NCBI GenBank assembly: GCA_025055015.1
Contig: JANWYQ010000073.1
Location: forward strand, 1 to 36,473
From: Caldilineales bacterium
Lineage (GTDB): Bacteria > Chloroflexota > Anaerolineae > JAAEKA01
Direction: 5' to 3'
DNA: 36,473 nucleotides
This document shows positions 1 through 6,412 of the stretch, piece after piece. The notes beneath the pieces are model-generated. The model made no database searches. It was not told the origin of the DNA and was given only the letters and a program-made list of their open reading frames with translations. The translations under genes were made by a program, and so were the position numbers. Numbering within the stretch: the first letter of the stretch is position 1; every line of letters begins with the position of its first letter.

Positions 1-499
1 CGTCCAGGCCGGTGGCGTAGACCAACGCCTTCCAGGCCACCAGGCTGGCGCCGAACAGGCCGGGGATGCCCACGCGGCGGCCCTCCAGGTCGGTGGGCTG
101 AGTCAGGCCTTCCTCCTCCAGCGCAAAGACCACCACCGGGACCTTGCGGGACCAGCGCAAGACGTAGGTGAGGGGCAGCCCCTGGCTGCGACCGAGGATC
201 ACCTGCTCGCCGCTGCCCACGGCGAAGGGGATCTCGTCGGTGCCGGTCAGCTTGAGGAAGTCGGTCTCGAAGCCGTGTTGGAACTGGACCTCCAGCCCCT
301 CCTGGGCGAAGTAGCCCTTGCTTTGAGCCACGTAGAAAGGCGCAAACTGCACGCTGGGGATGTAGCCCAGGCCGACCACGACGCGGGTCGGGCCCGTCGC
401 GGACTCCTGAGCCGGCGAGCTGAGGATTGGCGGCTGGCACGCGGCGACCAGCAGCGCTGCCGCCAGGATAGCCAATAGGCTGTACCGGTAAGTAGACAT
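1..499 (-). CDS. ribY: Riboflavin-binding lipoprotein RibY of an ABC importer (partial, 3' end outside window)
   Basis: The start at 499 follows a good ribosome site (AGGAGAG). The first ~30 residues form a lipoprotein signal peptide ending in the lipobox LVAAC, so the mature protein is lipid-anchored outside the membrane. The following sequence, with GYIPSVQFAPFYVAQSKGYF and then GLEVQF, is typical of the NMT1/THI5-like substrate-binding family. About 166 residues are visible; the rest runs off the left edge. The family binds thiamine precursors, sulfonates or riboflavin. The FMN riboswitch upstream of the operon points to riboflavin, as in the RibXY systems known from Chloroflexi. It lies 24 bases after the permease gene and is co-transcribed. 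Family is clear; the ligand is inferred from the riboswitch. Confidence 0.8.
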   Translation of the reverse strand, partial: MSTYRYSLLAILAAALLVAACQPPILSSPAQESATGPTRVVVGLGYIPSVQFAPFYVAQSKGYFAQEGLEVQFQHGFETDFLKLTGTDEIPFAVGSGEQVILGRSQGLPLTYVLRWSRKVPVVVFALEEEGLTQPTDLEGRRVGIPGLFGASLVAWKALVYATGLD

Positions 500-523
500 G
501 GCTCTCTCCTGTAGACGTCGGGC

Positions 524-1339
524 TCAGCGGATGCGCTGCCACGCCAGCAGGCGATGTTCCAGCCAGCTCACTGCGCCGTAGAGCAGGACGGCGATCATCA
601 CCAACGCAGCCAGGGCCACAAACAGCAGCGGCGTGTCTAGGATGCCGCGCGAGAGGTTGATCAGGAACCCTAGGCCGCGATCCGCGCCGACGAACTCCGC
701 CACCACTGCGCCGATGACGGCCAGGGTGACGCCGATCTTCAGGCCTCCCAGCAGCACGGGCAGGGCGGCCGGGATCTCCAGCTTGGTGAGGATCTGCCAG
801 CGGGTGGCCTGCAGCGAGCGCATCAAGGCCATCAGGTCCGGCTCCACCGACCGGATGCCCACCACGGTGTTGATCAGCGCCGGGAAGAAAATGGTCAGCG
901 CGCAGATCAGCACCTTGCTCAGGCCGGGCGAGCGGATCCAGATCACCAGCAGGGGCGCCAGGGCCACGATGGGGATAGCTTGGGAGGCCACCAGGTAGGG
1001 GGAGAGCACCCGCTCCAGGGTGGGCGACTTGGCGATCAGGTAGCCGAGCACGGTGGCCGCGGTCAGGCCCAGGAGCAGCCCCCCGAAGATCTCCAGCACG
1101 GTGATGCGAGTGTGGTACCACAGGGTCCCGTCGCCTGCCGCGGCCAGGAACCGCTGGGCCACCAGGCCGGGAGAGGGCAAGATGAAGCTGGGGTAGTTGC
1201 GCCAGCGAACCAGACCCTCCCACAGCAGCAAGGCGACCACCAGCGCCGCGGGCGCCAACCAAAGCTCGCGGCGCGTCCGTCCCTGGGGCCTGGCCAGGAG
1301 CGAGCGAGGCAGAGAGGGGGATTTCAGTCGTAGCTGCAT
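524..1339 (-). CDS. ribX: ABC transporter permease RibX (riboflavin uptake)
   Basis: A 271-residue inner-membrane permease of the SsuC/ThiX/TauC (BPD_transp_1) type. A basic N-terminus is followed by about six hydrophobic segments (first near residues 29-42). The cytoplasmic coupling loop is visible around residues 165-200, with the EAA-like stretch MRSLQATRWQILTKLEIPAALP, which contacts an ATPase. It is the first gene after the FMN riboswitch and is followed by the lipoprotein gene ribY. No ATPase gene is visible in the part of the operon seen here; known RibXY loci also lack a dedicated one and probably share an ATPase. ATG at 1339 has AAAGGG about ten bases upstream. The riboflavin role rests on the riboswitch. 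Confidence 0.82.
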   Translation of the reverse strand: MQLRLKSPSLPRSLLARPQGRTRRELWLAPAALVVALLLWEGLVRWRNYPSFILPSPGLVAQRFLAAAGDGTLWYHTRITVLEIFGGLLLGLTAATVLGYLIAKSPTLERVLSPYLVASQAIPIVALAPLLVIWIRSPGLSKVLICALTIFFPALINTVVGIRSVEPDLMALMRSLQATRWQILTKLEIPAALPVLLGGLKIGVTLAVIGAVVAEFVGADRGLGFLINLSRGILDTPLLFVALAALVMIAVLLYGAVSWLEHRLLAWQRIR

Positions 1340-1363
1340 GGTCCGAGCCCTTTAGAACACAAA

Positions 1364-1396
1364 CGCCCCGACAACTCCTCGGGAGTGGTCGGGGCG
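1364..1396 (-). terminator. Second terminator-like hairpin in the ribX leader
   Basis: Arms of about 14-15 bases (CGCCCCGAC...GTCGGGGCG, with ACTCC/GGAGT next to a three-base loop) form a very stable hairpin. On the minus strand it is followed by TTTGTGTT and then by the ribosome site and ATG of ribX. It lies about 45 bases after the riboswitch terminator, so it may be a back-up terminator or may occlude the start site when folded. Confidence 0.55.
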
Positions 1397-1439
1397 AACG
1401 CCAAGGACGCCACTGAACCCGTTGGCCGGTGAGGGGGTC

Positions 1440-1471
1440 AAAAAAGCCCCGCGGTCACCGACCCACGGGGA
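1440..1471 (-). terminator. Riboswitch-controlled intrinsic terminator
   Basis: On the minus strand an 8-9 bp stem (CCCCGTGG paired with CCGCGGGG) is followed directly by a run of T residues (positions 1446-1440). It lies about 70 bases downstream of the FMN aptamer and upstream of ribX. This is the usual layout for FMN-dependent transcription termination. Confidence 0.8.
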
Positions 1472-1539
1472 CATGGCAAGCGAAGCGACAGAACGCCGCG
1501 CCCGAAGTGCGAGCAGCGAGCAGGCGCAGCAAACCGTCA

Positions 1540-1722
1540 ACCTTCTCCCATCCGGACTATACCGTCGGCTCTGGACTGGAGCGCTGTCGGAGCGCTCGGC
1601 ACCAGATCCACCGCTGACGCGGGTCACGGGCTCAGGGAGCTCTGCTCAGCTCCCTCTACCGTCGGTCGGGAATTGAGGCAACAGCCGTTATTGGCCATGG
1701 CCTCTCACCCTGCCCCGAAGGT
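1540..1722 (-). promoter_or_regulatory. FMN riboswitch (RFN element)
   Basis: Read on the minus strand, the conserved aptamer blocks occur in order: ACCTTCGGGGCAGGGTGA (1722-1705), AATTCCCGACCGACGGTA, GAGCCCGTGA, TGGTG...TCCAGAGCCGAC and GGTATAGTCCGGATGGGAG, closing with GAAGGT (1545-1540), which pairs with ACCTTC to form P1. It is longer than a minimal RFN element because extra hairpins sit at 1675-1704 and 1579-1597, besides a stem at about 1635-1655 in the usual variable region. FMN binding would favour the terminator at 1440-1471 and switch off ribXY when flavin is plentiful. Confidence 0.95.
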
Positions 1723-1748
1723 CCCTCGGTCGTATTTAGTTTGTGAGC

Positions 1749-1778
1749 ATTATAACATCGGCAAGGAGGCGAAGTCAA
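1749..1778 (-). promoter_or_regulatory. Promoter of the riboswitch-ribXY unit
   Basis: On the minus strand TTGACT (1778-1773), an 18-base spacer and TATAAT (1754-1749) with an extended TGT before the -10. The predicted start, near 1742, lies about 20 bases before the P1 helix of the riboswitch. The -35 overlaps the stop codon of the upstream MBL gene. Confidence 0.75.
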
Positions 1779-2668
1779 GAGGCGTGGCCTACCGTCCGTC
1801 GGGCAGCGCCCTGCGGGACAGGCGGCAGCAGAGGCTCCCCGAGCAGCTGTTTGTACAGGTAGTAGAGGTTAGCCTGGTGAAGGCGCTGCACCATCCCGTT
1901 GAGCGGGATGCGGGAGCAGCCGCAGTCCTCGATGTTGTGCTTGAGGAGCTCTTGCACGGACCGCCCCTCGGCGATGTGCCGGCGCACCGTCTCCTCCAGG
2001 CAGTCCAGGTAGTTTAGGCTGGTCTGGATGGTGTTGCGCAGCTCCCCGCGCAGCAGGACCTCGCCGTGGCCCTGGATGATGTTCTCCAAGCTGCCGACGT
2101 CTATGGCCCGCAGCGACTGGCGCAGCTCCTCGATGTTGCCGCCGCCCGGCAGGTCCAGGTAGGGCACCGGCAGGACCGTGTCGCTGGCAAAGAGGACCTT
2201 GTCCTCCTTGACGCGCACGGTGATCACGTCTGGGCTGTGGCCGGGGGAGTGGCGGAGCACCAGGGTCTTGTTGCCCAGGCGCAGGGTGAGGGTGTTGTCG
2301 AAGGTCAGGGTGGGAAGCCGCAGCTCGACCTCGGCCAGGGCTGGGGTCTGGTGCTTGGCCTGCTGCAGCGCCTGCTGGCCAAAGCGCACCATGTGCTCGC
2401 GACAGCGGCGATGGGCGATCAGGTCGGCTTCGGGGAAGAGGTAGGCGCCGTAGGTGTGGTCCGCGTGGGCGTGGGTGGCGATGACGTAGCGAACCCCCTG
2501 GGGACAGCGGCGGCGCACAAAGTCCCGCAGCGCTTTAGTCTCCTTGGGGAACGGCAGGGTATCTACGATGACAGCGCCCTCCTCGGTGACCACCACGCCG
2601 GCGGTCACCTGCAGGTACATCTCACTGCGAAAGACGTAGATGTCCGCCGCTACCCGCTCGCGCTGCAT
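1775..2668 (-). CDS. MBL-fold metallo-hydrolase
   Basis: A 297-residue metallo-beta-lactamase-fold enzyme. The metal ligands are visible: HAHADH at residues 66-71, H144 in SPGHSPD, D163 in FASDT and H201 in IQGHGE. This is the glyoxalase-II/hydrolase type of site, binding two metals. The C-terminal part (about 210-290) is helical and contains the unusual Cys pair ECGC-like DCGCSR near residue 250. The substrate cannot be read from the sequence. ATG at 2668 has a strong ribosome site (AAAGGAG). No gene is co-directional immediately upstream; a structured RNA and a terminator-like hairpin precede it, so expression may be by read-through. Family sure, function unknown. Confidence 0.85.
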   Translation of the reverse strand: MQRERVAADIYVFRSEMYLQVTAGVVVTEEGAVIVDTLPFPKETKALRDFVRRRCPQGVRYVIATHAHADHTYGAYLFPEADLIAHRRCREHMVRFGQQALQQAKHQTPALAEVELRLPTLTFDNTLTLRLGNKTLVLRHSPGHSPDVITVRVKEDKVLFASDTVLPVPYLDLPGGGNIEELRQSLRAIDVGSLENIIQGHGEVLLRGELRNTIQTSLNYLDCLEETVRRHIAEGRSVQELLKHNIEDCGCSRIPLNGMVQRLHQANLYYLYKQLLGEPLLPPVPQGAARRTVGHAS

Positions 2669-2693
2669 TCATCCGCTCCTTTGACCAAAGAAA

Positions 2694-2718
2694 GGCCATC
2701 GGCTTGTGGCCGATGGCC
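2694..2718 (-). terminator. Hairpin at the end of the structured RNA
   Basis: A perfect 10 bp inverted repeat (GGCCATCGGC, five-base loop, GCCGATGGCC). On the minus strand it is followed by TTTCTTT, a modest T-tract. It may end the 6S-like RNA, or act as an attenuator of the MBL gene whose ribosome site begins about ten bases later. Confidence 0.55.
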
Positions 2719-2733
2719 GTGATTCCGAGAGAT

Positions 2734-2921
2734 CCCCGCCGTGCCGTGTGTCATTTGGTTTTGAACCTGCTTTCGCAGGTGGGCTTCTCACCGCCGCTCT
2801 CCACCTTGCCGATGCCGGATGAGCCGGGGGCTGTCGTGTAAGCTAGCGAGATGTCGAATCCCTTCGGTAGGGTGTTGGCTCAAAACGTTAAAACGACATC
2901 ACGCACACAGCAGGGTACCCT
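2734..2921 (-). ncRNA. Structured RNA, 6S RNA candidate
   Basis: About 185 bases between a good promoter (2928-2956) and a terminator-like hairpin, with no convincing reading frame. On the minus strand the ends pair (CCCTGCTGTG with CACGGCGGGG, 10 bp). Further pairs follow: GTG/CAC, TGTC/GACA, then GTTTTGAGCC with GGTTCAAAAC (10 bp). Beyond these lies a large open region with a small hairpin on its 3' side (ACCTGC-GAAA-GCAGGT) and an apical hairpin (CCGG-CTCAT-CCGG). A rod with a central bubble and a length of ~185 nt is the architecture of 6S RNA, which binds RNA polymerase. The alternative is an unknown cis-regulatory leader of the MBL gene. The name is inferred from shape and length only. 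Confidence 0.5.
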
Positions 2922-2927
2922 GGCGCT

Positions 2928-2956
2928 ATCATAGCATAACTGCGGCAATTGCGCAA
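2928..2956 (-). promoter_or_regulatory. Promoter of the 6S-like RNA
   Basis: On the minus strand TTGCGC (2956-2951), exactly 17 bases, then TATGAT (2933-2928). The predicted start near 2921 falls just before the closing helix of the structured RNA. Confidence 0.65.
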
Positions 2957-3045
2957 ACCGCCACTCCAGCCCGCAACGCGCCGGATCACCTCCAGCTCGG
3001 TCGCCGATTTCCTGCCAGGATTGGTTCCTCTTCCGGACGGTTGCT

Positions 3046-3074
3046 TTGCCATGCGGAGAAGGTTGTGGTATACT
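3046..3074 (+). promoter_or_regulatory. ssb promoter
   Basis: TTGCCA (3046-3051), 17 bases, TATACT (3069-3074), with TGG before the -10 (extended type). The predicted start near 3081 leaves a leader of about 77 bases before the ssb ATG. Confidence 0.7.
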
Positions 3075-3157
3075 GGCGCCAACGTTTTTTCGGCCTGCGC
3101 TGTCCTGTGTTCCCCTTCGACCTCGGCAGTGCGTTGGTACACATCCGGGAGGAAGCG

Positions 3158-3532
3158 ATGTTCCAGCAGCTCATCATCATCGGCAATCTGGGAAGTGATC
3201 CGGAGCTACGGTACACCCAGGACGGGACGCCGGTAGCCAGCTTCAGCGTGGCGGTCAACCGCCGCTGGACGAGCCCCGACGGCAGCCACGGGGAAGAGAC
3301 CACCTGGTTTCGGGTGACGGCCTGGCGCAAGCTGGCTGAGCTCTGCAATCAGTACTTGCGCAAGGGGCGCCAGGTCATGGTGATCGGACGGGTGTCGGCG
3401 CGGGCCTACACGGCAGCCAACGGCGAGCCGCGCGCCACCCTGGAGGTGACGGCGGACACGGTGAAGTTCCTAGGCGGTCGGCCGGAGGAGAGCCCCTTCG
3501 CCGAGCCCGTGGAGGAGGAGGCCTACTTCTAG
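3158..3532 (+). CDS. ssb: Single-stranded DNA-binding protein
   Basis: A 124-residue SSB. It binds single-stranded DNA in replication, recombination and repair. It starts MFQQLIIIGNLGSDPELRY, the standard first strand of the OB fold, and includes TWFRVTAWRKLAELCNQYL and KGRQVMVIGRV. The tail is short and acidic and ends EEEAYF, a variant of the partner-binding tip DDDIPF. The open frame extends to 2819 upstream, but ATG 3158 is preceded by GGGAGGA and lies after the promoter, so the longer version is rejected. With its short linker it is smaller than E. coli SSB (178 residues). It stands alone; both neighbours are on the other strand. Confidence 0.95.
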   Translation: MFQQLIIIGNLGSDPELRYTQDGTPVASFSVAVNRRWTSPDGSHGEETTWFRVTAWRKLAELCNQYLRKGRQVMVIGRVSARAYTAANGEPRATLEVTADTVKFLGGRPEESPFAEPVEEEAYF

Positions 3533-3585
3533 CCGCTGCGCGGCCGTCGGCCTTTGGGCGGGCGGCCAAAACAGCCACCACACGA

Positions 3586-3613
3586 CGGCCTCTGGCCAGC
3601 CGGCCAGAGGCCG
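3586..3613. terminator. Hairpin between convergent ssb and ltaE
   Basis: A perfect 12 bp inverted repeat (CGGCCTCTGGCC, four-base loop, GGCCAGAGGCCG) in the gap between two convergent genes. There is only a weak T-rich stretch on either side (TGTTTT about 15 bases away on the minus strand). It could end transcription from both sides. Confidence 0.45.
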
Positions 3614-3645
3614 CTGCGTTCTCGGGGGCGCCGAAGGCCCGGAGA

Positions 3646-4683
3646 TCAACGGAGCACCTCGGCGAAGACGGCGACAGCCCGCTCGATGTCGGCGGCCGTC
3701 ACGTGGTAGTTGGTGACCGCGCGCAGCCGCCTGCCGCCGATGGCGAACAGCCACACCCCTCGCTCCCACAGCGCCTTGGCCAGCGCCTGGGGGGACAGGC
3801 GAGGGTGGTGCAGCTCGAAGATGACGATGTTGGTTTGGACGGTGGCCGGGTCCAGCACGATGCCGGGGAGCTCGGCGATACCCTCGGCCAGGCGTCGGGC
3901 GTTGGCGTGGTCCTCGGCCAGGCGGTCCACCATCTCCGTGAGGGCCACGATGCCGGCGGCCGCGATCACCCCGGCCTGGCGCATGCCGCCGCCCAGCACC
4001 TTGCGCGCCCGCCGCGCCTCGCGGATGAAGTCGGCCGAGCTGACCACCACCGACCCCACCGGCGCGGCCAGCCCCTTGCTCAGGCAGAAGCTCACCGAGT
4101 CGCAGTCGGCCACCAGCTCCTTGACGTCCACCCCCAGGGCCACCGCTGCGTTGAAGATGCGCGCGCCGTCCAGGTGCACCTTGAGCCGATGGCGGCGGGC
4201 CAGCTCGCCCACGCGGCGCATGTAGGCCACGGGCAGCACGGCGCCGCCGCAGCGGTTGTGGGTGTTCTCCAGGGCAATCAGCCGGGTGCGGGGCTGGTGT
4301 GGATCGTCGGGCCGGATGGCAGCCTCGATGGCCTCCAGGTCCAGGGTGCCGTCGGGCCGGTTGGGCAGGGGACGGGGATGGATGCCGCCTAGGGCGGAGG
4401 CGCCGCCCTGTTCGTAGATGTAGCAGTGGGCCTGGTCGCCCAGGATCACCTCGTCCCCGCGGCCGCAGTGGGTGAGGAGGCACACCAGGTTGCCCATGGT
4501 GCCCGAGGGCACGAAGAGGCCGGCCTCCTTGCCCAGGCGCTCGGCGGCCAGCGCCTCCAGGCGCTTCACGGTGGGGTCGTCGCCCAGCACGTCGTCGCCG
4601 ACCTCCGCCTCGGCCATGGCGCGGCGCATGGCGGGGGTGGGCTTGGTGATGGTGTCAGAGCGCAGGTCAATCGGGTAAGACAT
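3646..4683 (-). CDS. ltaE: Low-specificity L-threonine aldolase
   Basis: A 345-residue fold-type I PLP enzyme that splits L-threonine or L-allo-threonine into glycine and acetaldehyde. The family pattern is intact: DLRSDTITKPTPAMR at the start, the Asp of HLDGAR (D172) that holds the pyridine nitrogen, and the PLP lysine K203 in SFCLSKGLAAPVGS. The length is normal. No good ribosome site precedes ATG 4683. It is probably the last gene of the dprA-topA-xerC run, 92 bases after the PPOX-like gene. Its glycine product could feed the glycine cleavage system encoded elsewhere in this window, though the two are not linked in one operon. Confidence 0.92.
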   Translation of the reverse strand: MSYPIDLRSDTITKPTPAMRRAMAEAEVGDDVLGDDPTVKRLEALAAERLGKEAGLFVPSGTMGNLVCLLTHCGRGDEVILGDQAHCYIYEQGGASALGGIHPRPLPNRPDGTLDLEAIEAAIRPDDPHQPRTRLIALENTHNRCGGAVLPVAYMRRVGELARRHRLKVHLDGARIFNAAVALGVDVKELVADCDSVSFCLSKGLAAPVGSVVVSSADFIREARRARKVLGGGMRQAGVIAAAGIVALTEMVDRLAEDHANARRLAEGIAELPGIVLDPATVQTNIVIFELHHPRLSPQALAKALWERGVWLFAIGGRRLRAVTNYHVTAADIERAVAVFAEVLR

Positions 4684-4775
4684 GAGCTTCGAGGAGGGTC
4701 GGAAGGGAAAGCGGGGAAAGGGGGCGCAGAAGGCGACGGTGACGGACGAAACCAGGGCCGGCAGCGGGCTCCCGC

Positions 4776-5246
4776 TCAGGTCGGCGGCGGGCAGGGCTTG
4801 CCGCGCAGGGGAGCGACGTCCTGCATTCGTCGGGTGAAGTTCCAGGTGAAGAGGTTGACGGGGGTGAGCACGATGGCCACCTCCTCGTGCCGTCGCGCCA
4901 AGAGCCGCTGTGCCAGGGCGCTGTCTTCGCCGCCGAGGTAGCGCGCCAGCAGGCGGCGCAAGACCTCCTCTCCCCGCAAGGGATCAACCTGCGCCAAGGC
5001 CTGCCCACGCACGCCGCAGTAGGGCGGGTCGTCGGCAGCCACCTCGAACGCACAGCGCGGCTCGCGGCGGAGGTAGCTCACCACGCGCGCCGAGGCGTTG
5101 GTGGCGCACAGGAGCCGGCCCTCCTCGTGCAGGAACCACAGCGAAAGCACAAATGGCCATCCCGAATAGGTGTCGCACGCCAGGCGCAGGGGAATTACCG
5201 CCGCGTCGAAGTAGGCGGCGATGGAGGGCGTGATGAGGGAGCTCAT
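4776..5246 (-). CDS. Pyridoxamine 5'-phosphate oxidase-like (split-barrel flavin) protein
   Basis: A 156-residue protein starting MSSLITPSIAAYFDAAVIP. It contains the split beta-barrel pattern of the PPOX/general-stress family: GWPFVLSLWFLHEEGRLLCATN, then RVVSYLRREPRCAFEVAADDPPYCGVRGQA. Such proteins bind FMN or F420, or sometimes heme, and often act as oxidoreductases or flavin-binding proteins of unknown substrate. The frame is open upstream to 5675, but ATG 5246 has GAGGTGA upstream, and the longer part overlaps the preceding gene, so the short form is chosen. It follows the two-TM protein gene by 95 bases. Family likely; substrate unknown. Confidence 0.75.
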   Translation of the reverse strand: MSSLITPSIAAYFDAAVIPLRLACDTYSGWPFVLSLWFLHEEGRLLCATNASARVVSYLRREPRCAFEVAADDPPYCGVRGQALAQVDPLRGEEVLRRLLARYLGGEDSALAQRLLARRHEEVAIVLTPVNLFTWNFTRRMQDVAPLRGKPCPPPT

Positions 5247-5341
5247 GGTGCCCTGTCTCACCTCGATGGGCCAACGCTCAGCCGCGTCGGCGGGAGCCTG
5301 GCCCGATGGCCAAAGGATCGGGCCGGGCCAGCCCCGTTCCG

Positions 5342-6412
5342 TCACGCTGCCGGCTGGCGCATCACCCGCATCTCCACCGTCACCCGGCGGAAGGCGCTGC
5401 GAGGCGGCCCCTCGCCTTCCAGGTACTCCAGGCTCTTGATCTTGCCCTCCAGGCGCAGGGTCTGGGCGTCCAGCACGAAGCCCGCGTTGGGCTGCACCAG
5501 CACAGCGTCCCCGCGCGACGCCAGCTTCTCCCGCAGGCCGGGGTTGCCAAAGGCGTAGTCGCTCATCAGCACCTTGGTGACGGTGCGGATGTCGCTCTTG
5601 TCGAACAGCCATACCTCCAGCGCCGTCACCCGGTTGGGGTCGCCGTTGAGCATCTCGCCGATGGACACGCCGCACTCACCCAGGTATCCCGCGTCGGGGG
5701 TCTCGATGCTGAAGGTCTCATCGTAGGTCTCGTCGCCGGGGACGAAGGTGGCGACGAACTGCTGGGCCAGCGGCCCCCGCGATGAGGGCGCCGCAGCCGC
5801 CCCGCGAGCGGCCGCGGCCGCGGGCAAGACGACCTCCCGCTCCGGGTACGCCGGCGGCGCTGCCGGCTCGGCCACCTCGTAGGTCTCCTCCTCCTCGGCG
5901 ACCTCGCCGCGCGCGGCGCGGCGCCGTGTGATCAGCCAGGCGGCCAGGGCTAGGCCCAACAGCAGCACCGCCAGCCCCAGCAGGAGGCGCAGCAGGTTCC
6001 CCACGCCGAAGCCGCCCGTCTCGCCGCCGGGCTCGGCTGGGGTTGGCTCGGCGGCCACTGCGGGCGCCGACAGGCCGACCCCGACGGCCAGCGCGTTCAG
6101 CTGGTTGACGCCGGCCAGGTCGCCGGCCGCCGTGGCATCCTGCACCGCTTGCTCCAACAGCGCCTGCACTGCGCTGCGGTCGCCCAGGGTCTGGAGCCGC
6201 TGTACGGCCGTGGCCGGGTTGGGGTTGGCCTGGAAGGCCTCGGCCACGGTGCGCAAGAACATCTGTTGATCGGCGGGCCGCAGATCGCGCGGGGTGGCGT
6301 TGGTCCACTCCACCGGGAACAGCCACCACCCCAGGACGATCCAGCCGAGCAGCAGGCCCGCCAAGAAGGCGCCGCCGACCAGCAGCCAGTTGGTGTTCCG
6401 ACCCTTGTTCAT
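5342..6412 (-). CDS. Two-TM membrane protein of unknown function
   Basis: 356 residues, not recognised as a named family. There is a hydrophobic helix at about 9-32 (LLVGGAFLAGLLLGWIVLGWW), an external-looking helical region at 43-112, a Pro/Glu/Gly linker, and a second helix at 140-162 followed by RRRAARGE, which suggests a cytoplasmic side. An acidic, then Ala-rich linker leads to a C-terminal globular domain (about 215-356). That domain carries the pattern DETYDETFSIE, VTALEVWLFDKSDIRTVTKVLMS and LRLEGKIKSLEYL. ATG 6412 has AAGGAGG upstream and overlaps the xerC stop by four bases, so the two are translationally coupled. It could be a membrane-anchored scaffold; no function is claimed. Confidence 0.75.
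   Translation of the reverse strand: MNKGRNTNWLLVGGAFLAGLLLGWIVLGWWLFPVEWTNATPRDLRPADQQMFLRTVAEAFQANPNPATAVQRLQTLGDRSAVQALLEQAVQDATAAGDLAGVNQLNALAVGVGLSAPAVAAEPTPAEPGGETGGFGVGNLLRLLLGLAVLLLGLALAAWLITRRRAARGEVAEEEETYEVAEPAAPPAYPEREVVLPAAAAARGAAAAPSSRGPLAQQFVATFVPGDETYDETFSIETPDAGYLGECGVSIGEMLNGDPNRVTALEVWLFDKSDIRTVTKVLMSDYAFGNPGLREKLASRGDAVLVQPNAGFVLDAQTLRLEGKIKSLEYLEGEGPPRSAFRRVTVEMRVMRQPAA

Noticed and set aside
1-1339. ThiXY or SsuAC-type transporter assignment
   Set aside because: The protein families would allow it, but the upstream regulatory RNA is an FMN element and not a TPP riboswitch.
1352-1676. Small frames on both strands within the riboswitch region
   Set aside because: They overlap the FMN aptamer and its terminators and have no ribosome site or family pattern.
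2719-2921. tmRNA, SRP RNA or T-box reading of the structured RNA
   Set aside because: There is a GGGATTCGAC string but no tRNA-like ends or tag frame; the SRP GGAAGGAAGCAGCC block and the T-box GGTGGNACCGCG block are absent.
2819-3157. N-terminal extension of the ssb reading frame
   Set aside because: The part before ATG 3158 contains the ssb promoter and part of the 6S-like RNA region, and does not resemble SSB.
5270-5335. Terminator between the two-TM gene and the PPOX-like gene
   Set aside because: An 8 bp inverted repeat (GGCCCGAT/ATCGGGCC) is present but has no T-tract and a nine-base loop; too weak to call.
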